A DNA stretch of 36,148 nucleotides from Methylophaga sp. (GTDB lineage: Bacteria; Pseudomonadota; Gammaproteobacteria; Nitrosococcales; Methylophagaceae). How positions within the stretch are numbered: the stretch's first letter is position 1; the number at the start of each line of letters is the position of its first letter. Positions 8,390-18,574 of this stretch are shown piece by piece. Where the stretch lies: the NCBI GenBank assembly GCA_002733105.1, contig NVUI01000008.1:1-36148 (forward strand), given 5' to 3'. The notes under the pieces were generated by a model. The model was given only the letters and a program-made list of their open reading frames with translations, did not search any database and was not told the origin of the DNA. A program made the translations under genes and the position numbers.

Positions 8390-9767
8390 TCAACCGAACA
8401 ATGTCATCTTCACCAAGATAACTGCCTGATTGTACCTCAATGATTTCAAGCATGACACGCCCAGGGTTATGAAGTCTATGAACACTCCCTAAGGGTATGA
8501 ACGTTGATTCATTTTCACTCAGCATCATCACTTTATCATCACATGTCACTTCAGCAGTACCTGTGACCACCACCCAGTGTTCTGCGCGATGATGATGCTT
8601 TTGCAATGATAAGGATGCGCCAGGCTTAACAGAAATACGTTTTACTTGAAACCGATTACCACTATCAATTGAATCATAAAAGCCCCAAGGTCGGTAACAT
8701 TTACGGTGTGTCGTTGCCTCATTTCTATCTTTTTTTATTAACGCTTCAACCACTGATTTAATATTTTCAGCTTTTTCCTTAGAGGTCACCAATACAGCAT
8801 CAGGAGTCTCAATAACAACGACATCATCCACCCCTAATACTGTAACCAAGCGGCTATCACTGTGGATATATGAATTATTCACATCTTGAATAATCACATC
8901 TCCTACCGTGACGTTATTATTTTCATCATGCGCGTGTGTTTCCCATAAAGAGGCCCAAGATCCCACATCACTCCAACCGGCATCAAGTGGAATAACAACC
9001 GCTTTATCTGTTTTTTCCATCACTACATAATCAATTGAATCTGAGGGACAAGCAGCAAAACTGTCCTTTCCCAAGCGTATAAAATCTAAATCTTCGACCG
9101 AATCGACTACTGCTTGATGGCAACTTGATAACATCTCTGGTGCAAAATGTTCTAGCTCTTCCAACATAGTAGATGCCTTGCACATAAACATACCACTGTT
9201 CCAATAATAATTGCCAGACTCAACATAGGCCTTTGCCGTCTCTTGATCAGGCTTTTCTACAAATGCTTCGACGCTACTTGTTTTATTCTTTTCTTGTGCT
9301 TTTATATAACCGTACCCCGTATGAGCGACTGTCGGCACAATGCCAAAAGTCACTATATAACCTTGCTCAGCCTGTAATTTTGCCTGTTCGATTGCTTGAT
9401 GAAATGCAGCGTTATCACGGATAACATGATCAGCTGCCAAAACTAATAAGATGGGATCATTGCCAGTCTGCTGTGCTTGAATTGCTGCGACAGCGATTGC
9501 TGGCGCCGTGTTCCTAGCATACGGTTCAAGCAGTATTTTAGCGTCTGTAATCGCTAGTTCATGTAAGTGTTCTGCTACCATAAAACGATGATCTTCATTG
9601 CAAATAACAATTGGCGCTTCCAATCCATCAATATTAGCAAGGCGTATTATGGTTTCTTGAAATAAAGAGTGCTCTCCCAGCAAAGCTAAAAATTGTTTAG
9701 GTTTGTTTTTTCTTGATAATGGCCATAGACGCGTACCACTACCACCAGACATAATTACAGGGATCAT
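8367..9767 (-). CDS. manC: Mannose-1-phosphate guanylyltransferase / mannose-6-phosphate isomerase (ManC/AlgA type)
   Basis: MIPVIMSGGSGTRLWPLSRKNKPKQFL, FVEKPDQETA, C-terminal cupin YRPWGFYDSIDSGNRFQVKRISVKPGASLSLQKHHHRAEHWVVVTGTAEVT. Confidence 0.95.
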   Translation of the reverse strand: MIPVIMSGGSGTRLWPLSRKNKPKQFLALLGEHSLFQETIIRLANIDGLEAPIVICNEDHRFMVAEHLHELAITDAKILLEPYARNTAPAIAVAAIQAQQTGNDPILLVLAADHVIRDNAAFHQAIEQAKLQAEQGYIVTFGIVPTVAHTGYGYIKAQEKNKTSSVEAFVEKPDQETAKAYVESGNYYWNSGMFMCKASTMLEELEHFAPEMLSSCHQAVVDSVEDLDFIRLGKDSFAACPSDSIDYVVMEKTDKAVVIPLDAGWSDVGSWASLWETHAHDENNNVTVGDVIIQDVNNSYIHSDSRLVTVLGVDDVVVIETPDAVLVTSKEKAENIKSVVEALIKKDRNEATTHRKCYRPWGFYDSIDSGNRFQVKRISVKPGASLSLQKHHHRAEHWVVVTGTAEVTCDDKVMMLSENESTFIPLGSVHRLHNPGRVMLEIIEVQSGSYLGEDDIVRLNDCYNRD

Positions 9768-10105
9768 CTTGTTACCTTCAATTAAAATTTCTTATTCCAA
9801 AGCCACTGATTAAGATATAGCAATGATCTTCTCAATATTTTAAATTATTATTGCTAACCTACTCTCTGGTAACCAATGGAGCAACAACTAGCAGAAAAAC
9901 GAGATCACTTGATGTTAGCATTTCAATATTAAATAAAATGGGTTGCCCCACTACTTTTCCTGCCACTATTATCAATGGTATAGCATATGTACGCTCTTGC
10001 TTTTTCTATTAAATTTGAATTACTACACAATTTAATTTAATTTCTACGCTTTCAACTGTAAACTATACTAAACTATAGACTTTTTTGACAAGGAATATTA
10101 TTAAA

Positions 10106-10957
10106 ATGGCCAAATCACCACTGATTCGTAAATGTTTATTTCCAGCAGCTGGTTATGGCACTAGATTTTTGCCTGCTACAAAAGCGATGCCTAAAGAAAT
10201 GTTACCCATCGTCAATAAGCCACTTATACAATATGGTGTAGAAGAAGCCTTAGAAGCAGGCATGACTCAGATAGGCTTTATTACCGGTCGTGGAAAGCGA
10301 GCGATTGGTGATCACTTTGACACTAGCTACGAACTCGAACATCAGATCCAAGGAACATCCAAAGAAAGATATCTTGATGACATTCGTAATGTTATGGATA
10401 ACTGTGACTTTGTCTTTATGCGTCAACGTGAAATGCTTGGGTTAGGCCATGCTATTTTAACGGGTGAACCCATGATAGGACCTGAACCATTTGCTGTGAT
10501 TTTAGCCGATGATTTATGTGCCGCGCCGACTGAGGGAGATGATAAAAAAGCATTATCCCAGCTTACTGCTTTGTATGAACGTTATCAATGTAGCATTATC
10601 GCTATTGAAGAGGTGCCCAACGAAGATACCGGTAGCTACGGTATTATTTCAGGGGATGAAATTGCTGATGGTATTTATCAAGTCAAAGATATGGTAGAAA
10701 AACCAAACCCTGAAGATGCACCCACTAATATGGCTATTATTGGACGTTATATTCTTACACCTGAGATTTTTGGCTACTTAAGAAATACCAAACCCGGTGC
10801 AAACGGTGAGATTCAAATTACAGATGCATTACGTCAGTTAGCACAAGAACGACAAGTACTTGCGGTAAAATTTAAAGGGCGACGTTTTGACTGCGGCAGT
10901 GTTGAAGGCTTTATAGAAGCTACTAATTACTATTATGAAAATGACTATATAAAATAA
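10106..10957 (+). CDS. galU: UTP--glucose-1-phosphate uridylyltransferase
   Basis: MAKSPLIRKCLFPAAGYGTRFLPATKAMPKEMLPIVNKPLIQYGVEEALEAG. Start set at ATG 10106; the track start at 10085 is a TTG. Confidence 0.95.
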   Translation: MAKSPLIRKCLFPAAGYGTRFLPATKAMPKEMLPIVNKPLIQYGVEEALEAGMTQIGFITGRGKRAIGDHFDTSYELEHQIQGTSKERYLDDIRNVMDNCDFVFMRQREMLGLGHAILTGEPMIGPEPFAVILADDLCAAPTEGDDKKALSQLTALYERYQCSIIAIEEVPNEDTGSYGIISGDEIADGIYQVKDMVEKPNPEDAPTNMAIIGRYILTPEIFGYLRNTKPGANGEIQITDALRQLAQERQVLAVKFKGRRFDCGSVEGFIEATNYYYENDYIK

Positions 10958-10968
10958 CGCTTCGTTCT

Positions 10969-12453
10969 CTATCGCCAGTTTACAAGGATTTCCATACAGC
11001 TTTGATTTAATTCTTTAGATCGCTGTTCTGTATCAGCTTCATTATAGCAACGTAATTCTGGTGCATTCCCTGAAGGCCTTAGATGTACAATTTCGCCATT
11101 ATCAAAGGTGATCCTTAGACCATCAGTCTGATCGAGGGATATAGCCTTGCCCATATTGGTAAATAGTTCAGTAATATTGGCTAAATTGGAAGCGTCGTCA
11201 TTAACCACCATATTTGCTAATATCTGTTGGCTACGATGGGTAGGAAAATCCTTTAACCGGTCACTAGAAGTAAAACGCTGTGGCAAATTTGCTAACAAGC
11301 CTGACACTGTTGTGTTGTCTTTTATAGTCAGCATTAAAATGGATAATGGTACAATAGCAGCATCTCGCGTGGGTAGTGCCATTAAGATTTTGCTACCCTT
11401 GTTGATACTAGTGTGCTGTAGAAAACCACCATTTGCTTCATAACCAGCCACATTATTCCGTCCTTCATTCTGTGCATTATTCATTGCCTCAATCACATAT
11501 GGCGATCCAATTTTAGTACGAACAACTTGTTTGAATAAAGCACTCTTCTCTACTGCCGTATTACTACTAACGGGTGTCACAACAATATCAATTTTTAAGT
11601 ATTGTGCACATAAGATACCAGCCACATCGCCTCGTAACCAGTTGCCAAACTCATCACTTATCAGTGGTCTATCACCATCACCATCCGTCGAGATAATACA
11701 ATCAAATTGATATTCTTTTGCCCATTTTTTACCCAACACCACATCTTCAGGTCGAATAGCCTCCGTGTCCACTGATATAAATTTATCTGAATAACCTAAT
11801 GCAGTAACTTCGGCCCCTAAAGCCTGCAAAATAGCTTTTAGACATACGCTAGCTACAGATGAATGTTCATACAGACCAATTTTTTTATTTTTTAGACAGT
11901 CCTTGGGGAAAAATTGGATAAACCGATCAATATAATGCTGCTCAGCAGCTTCCGTCATTTCAGGTAAGACTGGCCCAGCTAACAGATCACCCTTAGATGA
12001 AAATAAGTGGTGATCAATAGATACTCTTTGAGCTTTTATCCCTTGTTCATCTGTTTTCAGGATCTCTCCTAAAGGTGTATTAAATTTAATACCATTTCTA
12101 TCATCAGGAATATGGCTACCTGTCACCATAATGGTTGAAATAGAACGATGTAAACCATATAAAGCAATGGCTGGCGAGGGTATTGTGCCATAGTTAATGG
12201 GCTGCAATCCGCTATCCAATACTGCTTGTGCGGCAGCATTCATTATTCGTGGGCTACTATCTCTTAAATCACCTGCAATTCCAACGTCATCACCATCTTG
12301 GACGAGATTATTATCTTTCAAATACTGCAAAAAACCGGTGACATAAGCCCAGCACACTTGGTCCGTCATATCGGCGACCAGTCCTCTCACCCCACTAGTA
12401 CCAAATTGAACACCACTGCTTTCCATCAACTGATTTATTTCAATTTTTATCAA
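10969..12453 (-). CDS. Phosphomannomutase/phosphoglucomutase family
   Basis: VQFGTSGVRGLVADMTD, phosphoserine loop VTGSHIPDDRNGIKF, metal loop STDGDGDRPLI, sugar-binding GYEANGGFL, C-terminal RPSGNAPELR. Confidence 0.92.
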   Translation of the reverse strand: MIKIEINQLMESSGVQFGTSGVRGLVADMTDQVCWAYVTGFLQYLKDNNLVQDGDDVGIAGDLRDSSPRIMNAAAQAVLDSGLQPINYGTIPSPAIALYGLHRSISTIMVTGSHIPDDRNGIKFNTPLGEILKTDEQGIKAQRVSIDHHLFSSKGDLLAGPVLPEMTEAAEQHYIDRFIQFFPKDCLKNKKIGLYEHSSVASVCLKAILQALGAEVTALGYSDKFISVDTEAIRPEDVVLGKKWAKEYQFDCIISTDGDGDRPLISDEFGNWLRGDVAGILCAQYLKIDIVVTPVSSNTAVEKSALFKQVVRTKIGSPYVIEAMNNAQNEGRNNVAGYEANGGFLQHTSINKGSKILMALPTRDAAIVPLSILMLTIKDNTTVSGLLANLPQRFTSSDRLKDFPTHRSQQILANMVVNDDASNLANITELFTNMGKAISLDQTDGLRITFDNGEIVHLRPSGNAPELRCYNEADTEQRSKELNQSCMEILVNWR

Positions 12454-12455
12454 GC

Positions 12456-13622
12456 TTAATCACTCCCAAACAAATCTCGTGTATAAACCTTATCTGTTAC
12501 ATCTTTAATGTCATCTGTAAGCCGGTTTGCCACAATCACATCTGCCAATTGCTTAAACTCAGCTAAATCTTTAACAACTTTTGAATGAAAAAAAGTATCT
12601 TCATCTAAAACCGGCTCATAAACGATCACTTCTATTCCTTTCGCTTTTAACCTTTTCATAATCCCTTGAACTGAAGAGGCTCGAAAATTATCAGAACCTG
12701 CTTTCATAATAAGACGATGGATCCCAACCACTTTGGGCCGACGTTTAAGGATGGATTCTGCCACATGGTCTTTACGTGTTGTATTAGCATCCACAATGGC
12801 ACTAATTAAGCTATTTGGTACTTCTTGGTAATTAGCACGCAATTGTTTAGTATCTTTTGGTAAACAATATCCGCCATAACCAAATGATGGATTATTATAA
12901 TGATCGCCAATACGAGGATCTAAACAAACGCCCTTGATGATCTGTTTGGTATCAAGATCATGTACTTCAGCATAACTATCTAGTTCATTAAAATAAGCTA
13001 CTCGCATTGCCAAGTATGTATTTGAAAATAATTTAACCGCTTCCGCTTCCGTCGAGTTTGTGTATAAAACCTCGATATTATCTTTGACTGCGCCACCTAC
13101 CAGTAAACTAGCAAACTGCTTTGCCCTTGCTGAATCTTCTCCAATAATAATACGTGATGGGTATAAATTATCGTGCAGTGCTTTACCCTCCCTCAGAAAT
13201 TCTGGAGAAAAGATAATATTGTCACTCGATAATACTTGTTTGATATGAGCTGTATATCCCACAGGAACAGTCGACTTAATAATCATCACTGCATTAGGGT
13301 TAATGGCAATAACATCATTGATCACGGCTTCAACTGAACTAGTATTAAAATAGTTCGTTTCAGAATCGTAATCAGTCGGGGTGGCTATTACAACAAAATC
13401 AGCTTCTAAATAAGCCTCTTCTTTATCCAATGTTGCTTTCAGGTTTAACGCTTTATTGTTGAGAAAATCTTCTATTTCTATATCAACAATGGGAGATTCT
13501 CCCCTATTGATCATCGCTACCTTATCAGCGATAACATCCAAAGCAACTACTTCATTATGCTGTGCCAATAAAACTGCATTTGAAAGACCTACGTAACCCG
13601 TGCCTGCTATAGCAATTTTCAT
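12456..13622 (-). CDS. ugd: UDP-glucose 6-dehydrogenase
   Basis: [30 protein letters not shown] Rossmann motif; [42 protein letters not shown]. Confidence 0.94.
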   Translation of the reverse strand: MKIAIAGTGYVGLSNAVLLAQHNEVVALDVIADKVAMINRGESPIVDIEIEDFLNNKALNLKATLDKEEAYLEADFVVIATPTDYDSETNYFNTSSVEAVINDVIAINPNAVMIIKSTVPVGYTAHIKQVLSSDNIIFSPEFLREGKALHDNLYPSRIIIGEDSARAKQFASLLVGGAVKDNIEVLYTNSTEAEAVKLFSNTYLAMRVAYFNELDSYAEVHDLDTKQIIKGVCLDPRIGDHYNNPSFGYGGYCLPKDTKQLRANYQEVPNSLISAIVDANTTRKDHVAESILKRRPKVVGIHRLIMKAGSDNFRASSVQGIMKRLKAKGIEVIVYEPVLDEDTFFHSKVVKDLAEFKQLADVIVANRLTDDIKDVTDKVYTRDLFGSD

Positions 13623-14050
13623 TTTTATTAATCCCTAAACCATTGTCTTGTATTATCTAATTAAACAATAATCTCATACTTTCAGATCTCATTAAAATTG
13701 CTTTTAAAAAAAAATAGCTAGAACGATGTAAGTCAATATAAAAAATGCGGCGATGCTCTAAAAAACACTTTGTATTAATGACGGTGATAATTGTGTTATC
13801 TCATTGTTTTTTATCGGAGTTTAATGGTGACTTTAGACATTCCCCCCTCCACATTATGCTCTCAGTTAATTTGCTATTAAATTATCGTAATGAGCTCTCT
13901 AAACAATTAGAATGGCACCCATTATTTCTAGCCTGTTTATGAGCTGCGCTACATATCAATGACTGTTTGCTAGAACAACACCCAACAGAAGTTTAAAATA
14001 TGGCAATAACACTGGATTTTTCCCCAAAAATTCTGGGGCAATTTTTAATG

Positions 14051-14620
14051 TTAATTAACCCACTGTCTAGCTTCAAACACACCATCCAGCTTTGTATGAA
14101 ATAAGTGATTAGCGTAATTACTGATTGTTTTAACAGATATAGCTAAAATAATTTCCAATATATGATGCTCCGTATATCCTGCAGCAAGAAACACATTAAC
14201 ATCATCGTTTGTAGGTAACCCCCGGGTGTTAAACATCACTCTAGTGAACAAAGTCAGCGCAGCTAGTTTGACATTGGGAATGGTAGTGTCATTACGGATA
14301 GCATCCGTCACTTCAATAGGTACTTTTGACATATTATCTGCCACAAAGCTATGTGCTGACATACAATAATCACATCCGTTTGCACGGCTTATGGCCAGAA
14401 AAATAACCTCCTGCTCTACCGGGTTAAATTTAGACTCATCTCTAAGAAGTTGATAGCCATGACTATAGCTGTCCAATAGTATTGAAGAGTTAGCCATCGC
14501 CGCATACATATTTGGCACAAAGCCCATTTTCTGTTTTGTATTATTTAATAAATCCTTTACTCTAGGCTCCGAATTTGTCATTGTTCTAGGTTGCAAAGTT
14601 AATTTATATTCTGCGTTCAT
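14051..14620 (-). CDS. Carboxymuconolactone decarboxylase / AhpD-like alkylhydroperoxidase family protein
   Basis: LAISRANGCDYCMSAHSFVADN (CxxC...H signature). Start trimmed to ATG 14620 (MNAEYKL), preceded by AGGAG; the track start overlaps the upstream glutaredoxin gene. Confidence 0.88.
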   Translation of the reverse strand: MNAEYKLTLQPRTMTNSEPRVKDLLNNTKQKMGFVPNMYAAMANSSILLDSYSHGYQLLRDESKFNPVEQEVIFLAISRANGCDYCMSAHSFVADNMSKVPIEVTDAIRNDTTIPNVKLAALTLFTRVMFNTRGLPTNDDVNVFLAAGYTEHHILEIILAISVKTISNYANHLFHTKLDGVFEARQWVN

Positions 14621-14681
14621 TGTCGTACTCCTAAAAATAAATGATGGTGCAAGATTAATTATTCCAACCCTGCAATCATTG

Positions 14682-14930
14682 TTAATTGATGCCAAACATC
14701 GTTGAGAGAGCCTTGTAGCCGCCGATCGAAACGCCATCAATAAATATTTGTGGCACAGTCCGTTGACCTGACCTGTTCACAACATCAATTGCAATCCGAT
14801 AATCTTGCTCGATAAATACCTCAGCATAAGACAATTGTTTTTGATCTAATAACTGCTTGGTTTTTTCACAATTGACACAGTTTTTCATTGAATAAATCTC
14901 TATGTTTGGCATTGTGTTCACCTTTATCAT
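14682..14930 (-). CDS. Glutaredoxin (CxxC)
   Basis: IEIYSMKNCVNCEKTKQLLDQKQLSYAEV...[21 protein letters not shown]. Start may be the internal MPNIEIYS. Confidence 0.9.
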   Translation of the reverse strand: MIKVNTMPNIEIYSMKNCVNCEKTKQLLDQKQLSYAEVFIEQDYRIAIDVVNRSGQRTVPQIFIDGVSIGGYKALSTMFGIN

Positions 14931-14943
14931 CCTGTTAACTTAT

Positions 14944-15333
14944 TTACTTACTCACACCCACCTCATACCAAGGTGTTGGATTGATTGGGCAGCGGTAACG
15001 AAAGCCATTATCAGTAATGGTGACCCTAGTTTTAATGGTTTCCCCTACTTCAATAGATGTTTTTTCTAAAAGCTCATGAGTAACAGCATCTTGCAACCAA
15101 AAACCCACCAACTTATTTGACTTGTTTTCTACAATAAATTCATAGGTACCAGGCTTTAATCCTGCTAATGTTTCTTCAGCGGAAAAATAACCGTTGTATT
15201 CCTCCAAATGTATCGTTGTGACACCATCTACTGTCTGTGGTACATCAGCAAAAGAAACACCTGTTGCTAAAATAACTATCCCAAAAAATGCACTGGCTAA
15301 TATATTGCTAATTTTCATTTCTTTAATCCTCAT
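14944..15333 (-). CDS. Small periplasmic protein, cupredoxin-like fold suspected
   Basis: Signal peptide then short beta-rich domain (LKPGTYEFIVENKSNKLVGFWLQ...YRCPINPTPWYEVGV). No complete Cu-ligand set seen. Confidence 0.6.
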   Translation of the reverse strand: MRIKEMKISNILASAFFGIVILATGVSFADVPQTVDGVTTIHLEEYNGYFSAEETLAGLKPGTYEFIVENKSNKLVGFWLQDAVTHELLEKTSIEVGETIKTRVTITDNGFRYRCPINPTPWYEVGVSK

Positions 15334-15448
15334 TAATCTGCATCGTCATTATTAACGACTGTCGACTATTATAAAGATTGAAAAAAGATGATATATGCCA
15401 TAGAATCCATATTTAATGTCATTTAGTATTTTTTTGTGGTGAATTAGA

Positions 15449-16363
15449 ATGGATGTATTAAGTGCTATATTAAAGTTGTTACGCTTGAAAGCCAGCGTAT
15501 ATTTTCATGCTAATTTTTGTGGCGCTTGGTCTCTTCATCCACCTGAATCTAATAAAGCTACATTCCACATCATTCAACGTGGTACCTGTTGGCTGCATAT
15601 GGCTGATGATTCCGATCCCGTTACATTGCGTAGTGGTGATCTGATTTTTTTCCCTAGAGCAACCAAACATATAATTACAGACACGAGTGAATCACCACCT
15701 AAATCGCTAGAACTAGGCATCATTTCAGATCCTGATAGTGTTGGTCCGACAACCAAAATTATCTGTGGACACTTTGAGTTTGAAAGCAACTTGGTTAACC
15801 CTATCCTAACGGCCCTACCAGATGTCATCCATATAAGAAGTGATGATCCAGAAAATGCTGTCTGGTTAGATTCCCTTATCGGTTTTATTTATCGAGAAAC
15901 CGAAAGTGACTCTCTCGGGTCCACAGCTGTCGTTGATAAACTATGTGATGTTTTATTTGTACAAATTATTAGAAGCTGGATAAACAAAAAAGAAACCGAC
16001 CAAGGCTTTCTAGCAGCCTTGGCCGATCCACAGCTATATCAAGCTTTGCAACAATTTCATTCCTCACCTCATGCTGCCTGGTCAGTTGAACTATTAGCCG
16101 CAAAAGCAGGCATGTCTCGCTCTGCTTTCGCAAAACGTTTTCAATCTATCATGGGGATAACGCCCATGTATTATGTTGCCCACTGGCGGATGCAACGTGC
16201 TCATGAGATGTTAGTCACCAGCAATAAATCCATTGCTCAAATTGCCGAATACTTTACTTATCAATCAGAAGCATCGTTTAGAAAGGCTTTTAAACAACAT
16301 ATGGGGATCCCTCCCGGTGCTGTTAGAAAATCTAAAGAAAAAAATATGCTAGTCAGTGTCTAA
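15449..16363 (+). CDS. AraC family regulator with N-terminal cupin sensor
   Basis: Cupin part HIIQRGTCWLHMADDSDPVTLRSGDLIFFPRATKHII; C-terminal AraC HTH WSVELLAAKAGMSRSAFAKRFQSIMGITPMYYVAHWRMQRAHEML...IAQIAEYFTYQSEASFRKAFKQHMGIPPGAVRK. Confidence 0.94.
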   Translation: MDVLSAILKLLRLKASVYFHANFCGAWSLHPPESNKATFHIIQRGTCWLHMADDSDPVTLRSGDLIFFPRATKHIITDTSESPPKSLELGIISDPDSVGPTTKIICGHFEFESNLVNPILTALPDVIHIRSDDPENAVWLDSLIGFIYRETESDSLGSTAVVDKLCDVLFVQIIRSWINKKETDQGFLAALADPQLYQALQQFHSSPHAAWSVELLAAKAGMSRSAFAKRFQSIMGITPMYYVAHWRMQRAHEMLVTSNKSIAQIAEYFTYQSEASFRKAFKQHMGIPPGAVRKSKEKNMLVSV

Positions 16364-16488
16364 TGCTAGCAGGTCTTAACATTCATCTAATTTTTAACAT
16401 TCAAAATAATTTTATCAATTTAGTTATTCGTTATATAAAACAGTAAAATATTTTTACTACTCAACCAGTAACCAATTCAAGCCTACGT

Positions 16489-17241
16489 TTAGGCTGCTTT
16501 GATAATTTTTTCAGCAAAATTCTCAGACATTCTGATTGCCTTAACAAGGCGTTCAGGCATTGAGTTCAAAGGGAAATGACCTGACTCTAAAGTAACAACC
16601 TGCTCTACTTTCCAGTTAGAAATCATTTGCTGTTGCAGCGACAAAGTCAGCACTTTATCTAATCTTGCTTTAATGTAATATTTGGGCACAGAGCCAAATT
16701 TTTCTTCACTTAACTCAGCTACTGCCATAAAGGGCTGCGTTGCTTGTTTCATTGCAAATGTAGGGATCAGTTTAGCTATTTTTTTCTTATCGTCTATGTC
16801 ATGAAGAAAAAGGTTTGATACATCTTTGTCACTTAGAGTTGCATAGCTCTGATCTTCAGAAAAAATAATATTGGGTAATAATTCACCCTGGGTATCACTC
16901 TGCATCAAACTTAATGGTGAGTCTCCTGTTTTAGGCAACATTGCCGCCACATAAATAAGTTGTTCAATATCTTCGGGGATCAATTCTGCTGCTTGAGAAA
17001 TAACAGCGCCAGCTAATGAATGTCCAACAAGAATTACTTTTCCATTGATTTGATTAATTGTGTCAATAACTCGCTGAACATAAGCATCCATAGTCACTTC
17101 CTCGATCGGCTCATGGCTTTCTCCATGTCCTGGCAGATCAATGGTAGTAACACTATTTTCTTCACTAGATAGCAGTTTAACCACATCATCAAATTCACGT
17201 GCATTACCCCACGCACCGTGTACTAATACATAATTTTTCAT
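16489..17241 (-). CDS. Alpha/beta hydrolase (esterase/hydroxynitrile-lyase-like)
   Basis: YVLVHGAWGNAREFDDV, nucleophile elbow VGHSLAG, ESGHFP near the C-terminus. Confidence 0.9.
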   Translation of the reverse strand: MKNYVLVHGAWGNAREFDDVVKLLSSEENSVTTIDLPGHGESHEPIEEVTMDAYVQRVIDTINQINGKVILVGHSLAGAVISQAAELIPEDIEQLIYVAAMLPKTGDSPLSLMQSDTQGELLPNIIFSEDQSYATLSDKDVSNLFLHDIDDKKKIAKLIPTFAMKQATQPFMAVAELSEEKFGSVPKYYIKARLDKVLTLSLQQQMISNWKVEQVVTLESGHFPLNSMPERLVKAIRMSENFAEKIIKAA

Positions 17242-17277
17242 TTTTAAATCCTCATATAAATTTAGTTTTAGCAGGCT

Positions 17278-17688
17278 CTAAGAGATGGCTGCCATAATTT
17301 CTTCATTTGTCATTGCTCTACCATCAAAATTCCAGGCTCCATCTACCGTATGAATAACATTCACATAGATATTGTCTCTAGGTTGTTTGCCGCCAGACAG
17401 TGCTTCAATAATGTTGGTTGCTTCTTCAAAATAGCCCAATTGAACTTCTCTTGAAGCAAAAGCAAATGAAGGAACCTTCCACTCGACCCAGGCCCCAGAA
17501 AATTCTTCTCCGCCTGAAAATGTTGTGGTTTTTGGCAGCACATGAACCGTCGCGGTGATATTGGGTGTCATCACTTTATTAGCTGTTAACCCATGATGCT
17601 TTAACATCGCTGCTGATAATTGTGCAACAGCTTGTTTTTCTGAACCGGCAGGTATAACACCCTCTGTAAGCGTTAATGTAAGTGGCAT
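17278..17688 (-). CDS. Tautomerase superfamily-like protein (Pro-1)
   Basis: MPLTLTLTEG start exposes Pro-1; length and DNIYVNVIHTVDGAWNFDGRAMTNEEI resemble tautomerase family members. Confidence 0.7.
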   Translation of the reverse strand: MPLTLTLTEGVIPAGSEKQAVAQLSAAMLKHHGLTANKVMTPNITATVHVLPKTTTFSGGEEFSGAWVEWKVPSFAFASREVQLGYFEEATNIIEALSGGKQPRDNIYVNVIHTVDGAWNFDGRAMTNEEIMAAIS

Positions 17689-17774
17689 AATATTTTCCCT
17701 TTATAGATTTAGTTATTGTTTAATTAAATGTTTATGCTTATTCGCAATGTTTCTGTACAGCGGTTATAATAAAT

Positions 17775-17844
17775 ATAACGACCGTGATATTATTAAAGCA
17801 TAACGATCGTTATATTGTCAACAATAAAATAACGATCGTTATTT
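17775..17844. promoter_or_regulatory. Cluster of three palindromic operators in the tautomerase/TetR divergent promoter
   Basis: ATAACGATCGTTAT exact at 17800-17813 and 17829-17842 (extended to 18-bp perfect palindrome AAATAACGATCGTTATTT, 17827-17844); degenerate ATAACGACCGTGAT at 17775-17788. Confidence 0.85.
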
Positions 17845-17856
17845 ATGGAGAGTTTA

Positions 17857-18441
17857 ATGAACGATTTGCCGACAAAAAAACAGCAGACTTATCAACGCAT
17901 TCTTGATGCTGCCAGTCAGAGTTTTCGAAGCCATGGCTATGCCGGCATTGGAGTAGATGGTATTGCTAAAAAGGCCGGTGTAACATCCGGAGCTTTTTAT
18001 GCACATTTAGGCTCTAAAGATAAGGCATTTAATGCAGCACTCGAAATAGGTCTTGGTGAGGTTATTGCTGCTGTACCCAAATTTCAACAAGATGCTGGTT
18101 CGAACTGGGTTGAAGTATTTGTTAACTATTATCTTGGCCAGCCACATATAGAAGATCTTGCTTGTGGTTGTGCAATGACAACTCTTTCACCTGAAGTTGT
18201 GCGTACAGATCCAGAAATACATGCTCTATATGAAGCAAAGATGAAACAAATCGTAGCTTTAATCGCAGAGGGGCTTGAAGGGAATTCAACAGATGAATGC
18301 ACCGCTAGAGCATGGTCACTCATTGGCATATTGATTGGTGGGCTAACGATGATAAGAGCCGTCAAAACACGCAAAACAGCAAAGCAGATCACATCATCAA
18401 TATTGGTTGCGGCCATTAATATCGCCGGAAAAACCAAATAA
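17857..18441 (+). CDS. TetR/AcrR family regulator
   Basis: KKQQTYQRILDAASQSFRSHGYAGIGVDGIAKKAGVTSGAFYAHLGSKDKAFNAAL. Start at 17857 chosen because GGAG precedes it; the track uses 17845. Confidence 0.94.
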   Translation: MNDLPTKKQQTYQRILDAASQSFRSHGYAGIGVDGIAKKAGVTSGAFYAHLGSKDKAFNAALEIGLGEVIAAVPKFQQDAGSNWVEVFVNYYLGQPHIEDLACGCAMTTLSPEVVRTDPEIHALYEAKMKQIVALIAEGLEGNSTDECTARAWSLIGILIGGLTMIRAVKTRKTAKQITSSILVAAINIAGKTK

Positions 18442-18574
18442 AACTTAACAGGGATAACCTTGAACTAAGCAAATATCTTCAGAATTACGATGACAAATTT
18501 TCGGTGTTTTCCCTTAGTTTCATTATTGTATTAACCCAAGTTAACCCCTGCTTTTGCTAATTAAATTTGGCTAT

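Noticed and set aside
13745-13942. 65-aa plus-strand ORF in the 13.6-14.0 kb intergenic gap
   Set aside because: No Shine-Dalgarno and no recognisable family. Could be a small membrane protein, but not supportable from sequence alone.
14022-14046. Hairpin CCCCAAAAATTCTGGGG followed by TTTTT on the plus strand as a terminator
   Set aside because: Short stem, and the T-run is on the plus strand, where no convincing gene ends; on the minus strand it is followed by A residues.
16480-16495. Hairpin AGCCTACGTTTAGGCT overlapping the hydrolase stop codon
   Set aside because: No T-run on either side; too short to call a terminator or operator.
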